Of a DNA stretch of 64,000 nt, positions 16,641 through 22,381 are shown piece after piece (the stretch's first letter is position 1; each line of letters opens with the position of its first letter). A program made the translations under genes and the position numbers. A model generated the notes under the pieces. The model was not told the origin of the DNA. It did not search any database and was given only the letters and a program-made list of their open reading frames with translations. Source of the stretch: JTS-AC122 sp050246015 (lineage in GTDB: Bacteria; Planctomycetota; Phycisphaerae; Phycisphaerales; UBA1924); assembly GCA_050246015.1 (NCBI GenBank), contig JBFWWU010000016.1:24796-88795 (forward strand). The letters are read 5' to 3'.

Positions 16641-16875
16641 GTGACCTCCGCTTCATCGCCGACCCCGCATCACCGCGGTCGAGCCAGCGATCAATTGTGC
16701 TCCGCCGAAACCGCCAGTGCTTGCCGACCTTATGCCCGGGAATCTCGCTGCGCTGCGCGAGCTTGTACAGTGACGATTTCGAGACCTGCAGGTAGGCCGC
16801 CAGGTCCTCGATCGTCATCACCTCGGGGATGCCTGAGGCAGCTTTCCGCAGCAGAGGCTGTGCCATGGGGGCCAA
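16627..16875 (-). CDS. AlpA/excisionase-type helix-turn-helix protein leading the hsd operon
   Basis: 82 residues of the MerR-like HTH_17 class: EVMTIEDLAAYLQVSKSSLYKLAQRSEIPGHKVGKHWRFRRS with the two winged-helix signatures (SKSSLYKL and WRFRRSTIDRWL). It may start at the first or second Met. The stop lies 14 bases inside hsdR, so the two are translationally coupled. Possible roles are control of hsd expression, which matters because restriction must lag modification on entry, or excisionase activity for the nested recombinase at 9311. The sequence does not decide. Confidence 0.75.
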   Translation of the reverse strand: MAPMAQPLLRKAASGIPEVMTIEDLAAYLQVSKSSLYKLAQRSEIPGHKVGKHWRFRRSTIDRWLDRGDAGSAMKRRSHADA

Positions 16876-17617
16876 TGGTAGCGGTTTCTGGCAGTTGTTG
16901 CACGTCCATGGCCGGCCCTGTATTTGCCTCGGTTGAAACGTGAGTCTGGGGCCCCAGGTCCGACTCAGTTCTTCTAGTAACAGCCCGCTGCAAGGGACCG
17001 TTCAGCTCCACAACAAACGGTCCCACTACACGCCGTCGTAGCCGAAGGCTTCTGAACTCGACAAGGTCGAGCCCTGCGGCCACTCGTCGTCGGTTCACCG
17101 CCCGCACGAGATTCAGTAGCTGCCTCCTCACCGGCGCGTACGGCTCGAAGGGGAGGTTCCTGAGCGCCGCCCCCAGCGACTCGGCGCTCCGCCGCGTGGC
17201 CTCTTCGAGGAAGTAGCACTTGAGCAGGTGGTACTGCGCCTGGTCGATGCGGACGTGGGCATGCCCGCCACGGAAACTTACCGAGTAGCCGCCGTAGCGG
17301 ACGGGGCTCTTGCGGATGTCCCGCACCTGCTTCCCCTCCTCCGCGAAGAACAAGTGCTCCCCGTGCGTGCACAGCACCACGAAGAACCGCTCGTGGCGGA
17401 GGTACTGGGTGTTCGCGAGGCCGGCACGCTTGCGCCGGGCCCGCGACCATTTCGACTCGTCCGCCCCGTACTTGGCCACGAGCTTCGCGTCCACCGCCGC
17501 GGGGTCCTTCCCCTCCGGCACACGGCCCGTGACAAAGAACCAGTAGCCGTGCGCCACATAGGACACGGCCAGCTGCTGGATGAATCCCTCCAGCGACCCC
17601 GCAACACATCGGTACAT
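16730..17617 (-). CDS. Unrecognised protein next to the giant structured RNA
   Basis: ATG at 17617. The first 200 or so residues look like a folded domain: GSLEGFIQQLAVSYVAHG and YWFFVTGRVPEGKDP, a Trp/Arg/Lys basic segment, RFFVVLCTHGEHLFFAEEG, and GYSVSFRGGHAHVRIDQAQYH. Helices with LPFEPYAPVRRQLLNLVRAV and a basic LRLRRRVVGPF follow. The basic, aromatic-rich make-up fits nucleic-acid binding. After about residue 215 it becomes low-quality and overlaps the HTH gene in another frame, so the functional protein may be shorter than 295. It lies 340 bases downstream of the structured region on the same strand. I believe relatives are frequent in planctomycetes, but I assign no function. Confidence 0.6.
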   Translation of the reverse strand: MYRCVAGSLEGFIQQLAVSYVAHGYWFFVTGRVPEGKDPAAVDAKLVAKYGADESKWSRARRKRAGLANTQYLRHERFFVVLCTHGEHLFFAEEGKQVRDIRKSPVRYGGYSVSFRGGHAHVRIDQAQYHLLKCYFLEEATRRSAESLGAALRNLPFEPYAPVRRQLLNLVRAVNRRRVAAGLDLVEFRSLRLRRRVVGPFVVELNGPLQRAVTRRTESDLGPQTHVSTEANTGPAMDVQQLPETATIGPHGTASAAESCLRHPRGDDDRGPGGLPAGLEIVTVQARAAQRDSRA

Positions 17618-17956
17618 GGCAGCCCCCCGCAGCCGCTTCCGTACAAGTCAGAACAGTCCCCTCGCCCGCAAAGGGAAGGGTGACGGTTGTTTCGGGCACA
17701 ACCGCCAAAGCCAGCGACACGACCTTCAGTTCATCCTTTGCCCATAGACCTCCAAGCACATGCCCGGATACTCGCGGCCCGCTGGTTTCCCAGATAGACC
17801 GTCCGCAATCCATAGCGGTTGCGAAAACCACCGGCCGCGGGATGCTCCCGCGCCGGTACGTCATTGCCGCGAGAAGACGCACGCTCTCCCGAGCGAGCCT
17901 CATCTCACCGCAGTACTCCCCTCCCGAGGTCAGGCTCTTCGAAGGCGAAGAGCCGC
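17618..17956 (-). other. Spacer between structured RNA and its downstream gene
   Basis: 339 bases. A minus-strand frame is open across it (start 17975) but runs in another frame through the downstream gene and has poor composition, so I do not call a gene. The notable element is a perfect 9-bp hairpin at 17933-17954 (GGCTCTTCG / CGAAGAGCC, 4-base loop), two bases from the RNA terminal repeat. It could be a terminator or the last helix of the transcript. Confidence 0.4.
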
Positions 17957-18820
17957 CGTGACTTGAGACGGGCAATACGCCCCGTCAGCCCTTTCGTCGT
18001 TGCCTCTGCGCCCGGCACCACCCGTGAGCGCGCAAACGGGGCGTGACTGCCTTGCCACGCACACCGCGGAGCCCCGAAGGCTCCCTCTCTACTCAGGCCA
18101 CACTCCCTCTCTGCGGGGTTTGAACTACCTCGGGCGCCAAGCCCGAGGCGCCGGGCACCACCCCGGCTCCCGCAGAGATTCCCGCGTTAGCAACGGTCAT
18201 CGGCATCACGTTCACGTCGGTAGCGGATCGCTCCGCGCACCTTGAGTCCGTATGTCCGGGGCTCCCGCCCCGGCATAGTCCCCGCGCCAGTGGGCGCGGT
18301 TTCGGGGGGCAGAAACCAGAAGCTCCCCCTTACCCATCGGACCCGGCTCTTCCCGGTTCGGTTCCGTCTCCGTGACGCCTTACTGGCAAGCGCTCTCGCG
18401 CCTCTCGTGGTTGAGCTTTTCGCCGTCGGGTGTTTCTCCCGAACGCCGGCCCTGGCCCGGACCGGTCGCATCCCGTCTCCGGGTGCGAGCTCCCCACGCC
18501 AGCCGAGGTTGAACGGACCACGTGGGCCCGATCCCCCTGGGGCGGATTCTCACCGCCTTAGTTCCGTTGCGGCCTCCTGTTCAGAGGCGTGTCCGCGTCG
18601 CCCCGTTCCGACGGGCCGAATGCGGCATTGGGTAGAACACAGGGATTAGCTCTCCGGCCTTTCTCCGGAGGGGTTTGATCCTGTGAGCCCCCATCGAGCT
18701 GGGCGAGCCACTCTCATGGCACCCAGCTCTACGGGGACAGCGCTCGGCGGATGGTGAATCCCGCCCCGTTGGCGACTGGTGAGGTCGCGCTCCCGGTTTG
18801 CTGCCCCGTCTCAAGTCACG
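17957..18820 (-). ncRNA. Candidate giant structured non-coding RNA (about 864 nt)
   Basis: The region is closed by a perfect 16-bp inverted repeat, 17957-17972 with 18805-18820. Inside are many strong helices: 17977-17985/18036-18044; 18068-18073/18079-18084; a three-way junction with stem 18108-18117/18169-18178 holding 18128-18135/18141-18148 and 18150-18155/18162-18167; 18256-18262/18267-18273; 18390-18393/18398-18401; 18467-18475/18480-18487; 18638-18643/18680-18685 enclosing 18652-18657/18665-18670; and 18697-18703/18722-18728. On the minus strand four loops become stable tetraloops (GGGA, GAGA, GAGA, UUCG) and a C-A mismatch becomes G-U, which favours that strand. No plausible ORF spans it. 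Size and closed multi-branched form recall GOLLD, ROOL and OLE RNAs, but I cannot match it to any of them. Confidence 0.7.
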
Positions 18821-18950
18821 TCAGCACGCGTTGATGGTGTCGACGATGAGGGACCATCCCTCACGAGACGGAAGATGCCAGCGTCCACGCGATCGCGCAC
18901 GACCCAACTTCAAGCCGCTTGAAGAATCAGGGATTCCGGGAGCGCCCGGT

Positions 18951-19982
18951 TCAGTCGCGCCCGTTGACCGCCGCCTCCATCTCACGCAGCACCGCGAGCA
19001 GCTGCTCGAACGCGGGCGGCGTGCCGAAGAGCATCTCGCCCCGCATCTCGTCGTAGTCCCGTTCGAGCTCCCGGAGCCGCTCCGCCCTGGGGAGCAGCCG
19101 CAGCGTCCCGGGTTTGGCGTTCTCGTAGTTCGCCCAGCCCGAGTGGAAGAAGACGGACTTGTGCTTCGCCACGGCCTCAAGGAGGGAGAGGTCGGCCATC
19201 GCCCGCTTCCCGATCTCGTGCCCGTAGAGCGAGACCAGGTCGTAGTAGTGGCGTGACTGCCGCCGCGGGAACGCCCGGTCATCCTTGATGTGGTGCCACA
19301 TGTGCAGGATGGTGGCCTTCTCCCAGAACGTCCGCTCCCCGGAGAGCACGGTCACCGAGCACCGCGGCGCTGAAAAGAGCCGCGGCATCGTCTCGGCGGC
19401 GTACGGGACCACCGGCATCGTGACCGCGGGCCAGTGGTCGCCGCGCGCTCCGAACTCAAGCCGCACCACGTCCTGCACGTACCGCGTCCCGCTCCCTGTC
19501 CGCGTGAGCCGCGGGTAGCTGAAGAGGAGTGTCTGCCCGTCCTCGGCGTCATCGGCGGCGTCGAGCGCCCACGGCTCCTTACCGCCAAGAGCCTTGTCGA
19601 ACTCGGCGCGGAGGAGTGTGAGGAACTCGCCACGCACGAGATCCCGGCACGCGGCCGAAAGCTCATCGAGCGCCGCTTCCCGTTTCTTCCGCGAGGTCAG
19701 GTTCGCCGGGTCCGTCTGCCCCGAAAAGCCCAGCGCGGCCCGATCGAACGACAGGTCCACGTCCTCCGAGAAGCGCTGGATGGCGTTGTACACCTTGGAG
19801 AGCGAGGTGCCGCCCTTGAAGAGCAGCCCCGCCGGGGGCTTCTCAAGCGTGAACAGGCGCTTCAGCACCCAGCAGACCCAGAAGTCCTTCTCGATGACCC
19901 CGGCCGTGATGCCGCGCTCGGCGGCGACGGCGGTGAAGAGATCTTCCCGGTCCTTGGCGGGGAGCTTTGCGACGTTATCCAT
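18951..19982 (-). CDS. abiEii: AbiEii nucleotidyltransferase toxin
   Basis: 343 residues from ATG 19982, which overlaps the AbiEi stop by eight bases. The DUF1814/AbiEii nucleotidyltransferase signature is clear: LLFKGGTSLSKVY (GGTS 57-60) and RFSEDVDLSFD (DVDL 74-77), followed by the helical C-terminal half. AbiEii-family toxins add nucleotides to RNA; in the related MenT toxins the target is the tRNA acceptor end. The AbiE pair gives abortive phage infection and behaves as a type IV toxin-antitoxin system. Catalytic motifs are intact. It is the second gene of the pair, and its stop lies 131 bases from the structured RNA region. Confidence 0.92.
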   Translation of the reverse strand: MDNVAKLPAKDREDLFTAVAAERGITAGVIEKDFWVCWVLKRLFTLEKPPAGLLFKGGTSLSKVYNAIQRFSEDVDLSFDRAALGFSGQTDPANLTSRKKREAALDELSAACRDLVRGEFLTLLRAEFDKALGGKEPWALDAADDAEDGQTLLFSYPRLTRTGSGTRYVQDVVRLEFGARGDHWPAVTMPVVPYAAETMPRLFSAPRCSVTVLSGERTFWEKATILHMWHHIKDDRAFPRRQSRHYYDLVSLYGHEIGKRAMADLSLLEAVAKHKSVFFHSGWANYENAKPGTLRLLPRAERLRELERDYDEMRGEMLFGTPPAFEQLLAVLREMEAAVNGRD

Positions 19983-20598
19983 GCGCCGGCACCTCCGCAT
20001 CGCTCGCGACCTGCCTCGCCACGTCCGAGATCCAGTCCGCGGCGTACCGCGCATCGTGGAGCACGTCCCGCCGCTGCTTCGGCGAGAGCCGCTGCTTCAG
20101 CGTCTGCACGACCCGGTCATCGACATTGTCCTTCCCCACAAACTGGAGCGCCTGAAAGACGAGGGCGCTCGTCGTGCTCCCCTTCGGCAGCCGCTTCGGG
20201 GAGACGTGTCTGAGCTGGATGATGTACCGGCCCACCCGGACCTTCCGGCTCCGGCCGTCCGAGAGGTACACCGGCACCGCCGCGACCTGGGTGGAGAGCC
20301 CGAGCCGGTTCGCCGCCACGGCTCCCGAGGGAGCAACGCGGCTGCCGGTCTGCCGTCCAAGAGCGCTCGCGATGTCGTCGAGGTCGGGCGGCGTGTCGAT
20401 GCCGAGCGCGGCGTTCGAGCGTGGGTAGTAGTAGAGCCCCCGGCCCACGCGCTGGACAGACCCGCTCCGCACCAGCCGCGAGAGCGCCTGGTCCGTGGCG
20501 TCGCGGCTCGCGAGGTCGAGGAAGTCCTTGGGCGTGAAGACCGCGCCCCTTCCGAGGCTCTGGATGCGAGCGAAGATGGTGTCCTGGACCGAGTTCAT
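19975..20598 (-). CDS. abiEi: AbiEi antitoxin/autorepressor
   Basis: 207 residues from ATG 20598; longer starts would run through the operators. The N-terminal winged helix (VQDTIFARIQSLGRGAVFTPKDFLDL, then ALSRLVRSGSVQRVGRGLYYYP) is the AbiEi antitoxin domain. It is followed by the C-terminal domain containing ALGRQTGSRVAPSGAVAANRLGL and RRDVLHDARYAADWISDV. AbiEi represses its own promoter by binding inverted repeats, and it neutralises AbiEii without stable protein contact. Two matching palindromes lie just upstream of the start. Confidence 0.92.
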   Translation of the reverse strand: MNSVQDTIFARIQSLGRGAVFTPKDFLDLASRDATDQALSRLVRSGSVQRVGRGLYYYPRSNAALGIDTPPDLDDIASALGRQTGSRVAPSGAVAANRLGLSTQVAAVPVYLSDGRSRKVRVGRYIIQLRHVSPKRLPKGSTTSALVFQALQFVGKDNVDDRVVQTLKQRLSPKQRRDVLHDARYAADWISDVARQVASDAEVPAHG

Positions 20599-20609
20599 GG
20601 CGGTTAACC

Positions 20610-20639
20610 TGTCAGAAAAGTGTATGCTCTTTTCTGACA
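20610..20639. promoter_or_regulatory. AbiEi operator, proximal copy
   Basis: TGTCAGAAAA, ten bases, TTTTCTGACA: perfect 10-bp arms 11 bases before the abiEi start. Binding here would block both RNA polymerase and ribosome access. Confidence 0.75.
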
Positions 20640-20666
20640 ATCGGCAAGCGATTCGGCTTCCTGAAG

Positions 20667-20696
20667 TGTCAGGAAAAGTGCATCGTTTTTCTGACA
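20667..20696. promoter_or_regulatory. AbiEi operator, distal copy
   Basis: TGTCAGGAAAA and TTTTTCTGACA: 11-bp arms with one mismatch, and the same 30-bp span as the proximal copy. The centres lie 57 bp apart. Paired inverted repeats match the cooperative autoregulation described for AbiEi in Streptococcus. Confidence 0.75.
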
Positions 20697-20987
20697 GACT
20701 ATCCGGCTCAACCGCTGGAAAATGCCTCAGAATCAACGTGTTATCGGTATCCGGGCTGTGTTCGGTGAGAAGCACCGGGGCGGATTCGGCCCGGCGGGGC
20801 ATCGCCGGTCCGAGGCTTAGGTCGTTGACCCCTCGGACTCAGACCCGTCCGGACCTCTTGGGACAGACCGGAGCAGCGGACAGCGGCCCGGCCATCCTCG
20901 TCGGGGCCCCGCCTGTGCACCCCGACGACGATGCCCGAGCCGGACACGACCGCTTGAGCGCCTTGCCGGCCGCGGAGCGAGCGCGGT
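20697..20987. other. Non-coding gap between AbiE operators and a small membrane gene
   Basis: GC-rich, with no credible frame. It must contain the abiE promoter on the minus strand and the start of the plus-strand transcript towards 20988. Nothing else is recognised. Confidence 0.35.
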
Positions 20988-21158
20988 ATGGATCACACCA
21001 TGGGCGACTCGGCGTTAAGCATCTTCGTGCAGTTCCTGCAGGACATGGGATTGCTCGTCACCGGCGGGCTGGTCGCCATCGTGCTGCTCCGCCGCTATCT
21101 GCTCATCGGGCCCTTCGTCCCGCCACTGCGGCCCCTCGGGAAGCACCGCTCGACGTGA
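20988..21158 (+). CDS. Small single-span membrane protein (56 aa)
   Basis: ATG at 20988 (or the second ATG four codons later), stop at 21156-21158. The product has one hydrophobic helix (MGLLVTGGLVAIVLLRRYLL) followed by a proline-rich basic tail (FVPPLRPLGKH). The clean transmembrane pattern in a GC-rich gap is more convincing than a random frame. Its position between AbiE and the XRE gene suggests an island accessory peptide. Function unknown. Confidence 0.45.
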   Translation: MDHTMGDSALSIFVQFLQDMGLLVTGGLVAIVLLRRYLLIGPFVPPLRPLGKHRST

Positions 21159-21250
21159 GCGAGGCGTAGGTTCGATCGCGCCAGGCGTTAGGCAGCTCTT
21201 CGGCCGAGCGGATTCCCGGCCAGTTCGACTTGACGCGGGTCAACCAGACG

Positions 21251-21268
21251 TTAGCATTTATGCTGACA
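21251..21268. promoter_or_regulatory. Repeated operator, copy A
   Basis: TTAGCATTTATGCTGACA, 15 bp before the XRE start at 21283. It contains the palindrome AGCATTTATGCT and recurs with two changes at 21734-21751. Confidence 0.5.
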
Positions 21269-21282
21269 GCCCGGACCCCGCT

Positions 21283-21687
21283 ATGGCCAGACCCATCAAG
21301 CCCAAGCCGGAAGCCTCGATCGGAACGATGCTCCGCGCCCAGCGCGTCGAGAAGCTCGACAAGGGGCTCCGCGAGATGGCGCGGCTCCTCGACATCACCG
21401 CGGCCCACCTCACCGACATCGAGCTCGGCCGCCGCACGCCGTCCGAGGACCTGCTCGTGAAGATCGCCGCCGCCTACCGGCTCCCCGAGGCCGACCTCCG
21501 CGCCGGCTGGAACCGTCCCGACGCGGTGGTGGGGGAAGTGGCGAGCCAGAATCCGGCCAACGCCGAGAAGGTGCCGGAGTTCCTCCGCACCGCCCGCGAC
21601 TTCCCGCCGCAGCTCTGGGACCGCTACATCGAGCAGGCGAAGGCCGACGCCGACGCGCTCAAGAGGGCTCCGAAACGCAAACCGTGA
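21283..21687 (+). CDS. XRE-family regulator with C-terminal extension
   Basis: 134 residues. Residues about 12-72 form an XRE domain (IGTMLRAQRVEKLDKGLREMARLLDITAAHLTDIELGRRTP). The C-terminal 50 residues are helical (VPEFLRTARDFPPQLWDRYIEQAKADADALK), a tail I associate with XRE antitoxins that pair with ImmA/IrrE-type proteases. No such protease is adjacent here; the nearest is fused to its own HTH at 7315. The operator AGCATTTATGCT precedes the gene and recurs before the next gene, so autorepression plus control of the zinc-ribbon gene is likely. Confidence 0.8.
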   Translation: MARPIKPKPEASIGTMLRAQRVEKLDKGLREMARLLDITAAHLTDIELGRRTPSEDLLVKIAAAYRLPEADLRAGWNRPDAVVGEVASQNPANAEKVPEFLRTARDFPPQLWDRYIEQAKADADALKRAPKRKP

Positions 21688-21733
21688 CCGCACGCCCTGG
21701 CGACGCCCGCCGGGCATCTCCACGCCATGAGTG

Positions 21734-21751
21734 TAAGCATTTAGGCTGACA
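21734..21751. promoter_or_regulatory. Repeated operator, copy B
   Basis: TAAGCATTTAGGCTGACA, identical to copy A at 16 of 18 positions. It lies 20 bp before the zinc-ribbon gene. Confidence 0.5.
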
Positions 21752-21771
21752 AGCATACAGAGAAACGAATC

Positions 21772-21966
21772 ATGGAATCCGACACCACCCGCCCGACTCA
21801 CCAGCCCCCCTCGCCCGGCCCGGGCCCCGACCAGCAGGACCCGGCCCCGGTCGAGTCCCGCTGCCAGTCGCTCGTCTTCTGCCCGCGCTGCGGCTTCCCC
21901 GCCACCACCCAGTCCGACACCTGCCAGCGCTGCGGTATGCGCCGCTGCGTCTCCTGCAGCGAGTAG
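21772..21966 (+). CDS. Small zinc-ribbon protein
   Basis: 64 residues: a disordered Pro/Gln-rich first half, then CPRCGFPATTQSDTCQRCG followed by MRRCVSC. This gives two CxxC knuckles (C-x2-C-x11-C-x2-C) that can bind one zinc, with a third CxxC next to them. No catalytic domain is attached. It may bind DNA or another protein in island maintenance. The repeated operator upstream links its control to the XRE gene at 21283. Short zinc ribbons of this kind near integrases are plausible transcription or recombination accessories, but the role is unknown. Confidence 0.65.
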   Translation: MESDTTRPTHQPPSPGPGPDQQDPAPVESRCQSLVFCPRCGFPATTQSDTCQRCGMRRCVSCSE

Positions 21967-22007
21967 TCCCCACTCCCCGCACACCACCGCTGACCCGGAG
22001 CCACCGG

Positions 22008-22313
22008 ATGCGTCCCCCGCCCCACAACGAGACGACCCACGCCGACCACAAGGAACCGGACGAGCGCCGGCCGGCGGACGTGCAGCTGCCTAGGCAGCGG
22101 CTCGCCGTCTCCGCGGAGGAACTCGCCGAACTGCTCGGTGTCAGCCGGGCCCACATCTTCCGCATGATGAGCTCCGGTCGGCTCCCCTCCCCCATCCGGC
22201 TCGGCCGCGTAGTCCGGTGGAGCCGCGCGACCATCGACGGCTGGCTCGCCGCCGGGGCGCCGCCGCGCGACCGATGGGAGCAGATGCGCGGCGACAAGCA
22301 TCGCGCCAACTGA
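22008..22313 (+). CDS. AlpA-like DNA-binding protein / putative excisionase
   Basis: 101 residues. The core is a MerR-like HTH_17: LAVSAEELAELLGVSRAHIFRMMSSGRLPSPIRLGRVVRWSRATIDGWL, which matches the family from first helix to wing. It lies directly before the integrase, the usual place of a recombination directionality factor. Its TGA stop overlaps the 21-bp palindrome that precedes the integrase. The first 25 residues are disordered, and internal starts are possible. Confidence 0.8.
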   Translation: MRPPPHNETTHADHKEPDERRPADVQLPRQRLAVSAEELAELLGVSRAHIFRMMSSGRLPSPIRLGRVVRWSRATIDGWLAAGAPPRDRWEQMRGDKHRAN

Positions 22314-22330
22314 CAAGTTTTCCGTGTCAG
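22310..22330. promoter_or_regulatory. Palindromic operator, copy 2 (integrase promoter)
   Basis: CTGACA, nine bases, TGTCAG with perfect 6-bp arms. Its reverse complement has GGAAAACT in the spacer and so matches the element at 1426-1446. It lies about 50 bp before the integrase start, where a bound repressor would keep integrase off. Confidence 0.5.
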
Positions 22331-22381
22331 GCCGCTTGACCAGTGACAGCCGCCCGCATTGATCCTGAAAGGAGTTCCGTC

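Noticed and set aside
17230..17290. HUH relaxase/transposase motif (HAH) in the unrecognised protein
   Set aside because: His-Ala-His is present on a probable strand, but the tyrosines lie only 7-15 residues later and the spacing of Y1 transposases or Rep proteins is not met.
16974..17975. 333-aa minus-strand frame covering the spacer and the protein gene
   Set aside because: It overlaps the better frame (16730-17617) out of phase and consists of Gly/Arg/Ala runs; only a shadow of GC-rich coding DNA.
17957..18820. Group II intron, RNase P RNA, tmRNA or rRNA fragment
   Set aside because: The minus strand does not begin with the GUGYG boundary, and there is no domain V hairpin with its AGC triad near the 3' end. 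The conserved RNase P and tmRNA blocks are absent. The few rRNA-like words are too short to count.
17940..18840. Small proteins encoded across the structured region
   Set aside because: Frames in all directions are arginine/proline-rich, break often, and have no ribosome binding site; the conserved signal is RNA-like pairing.
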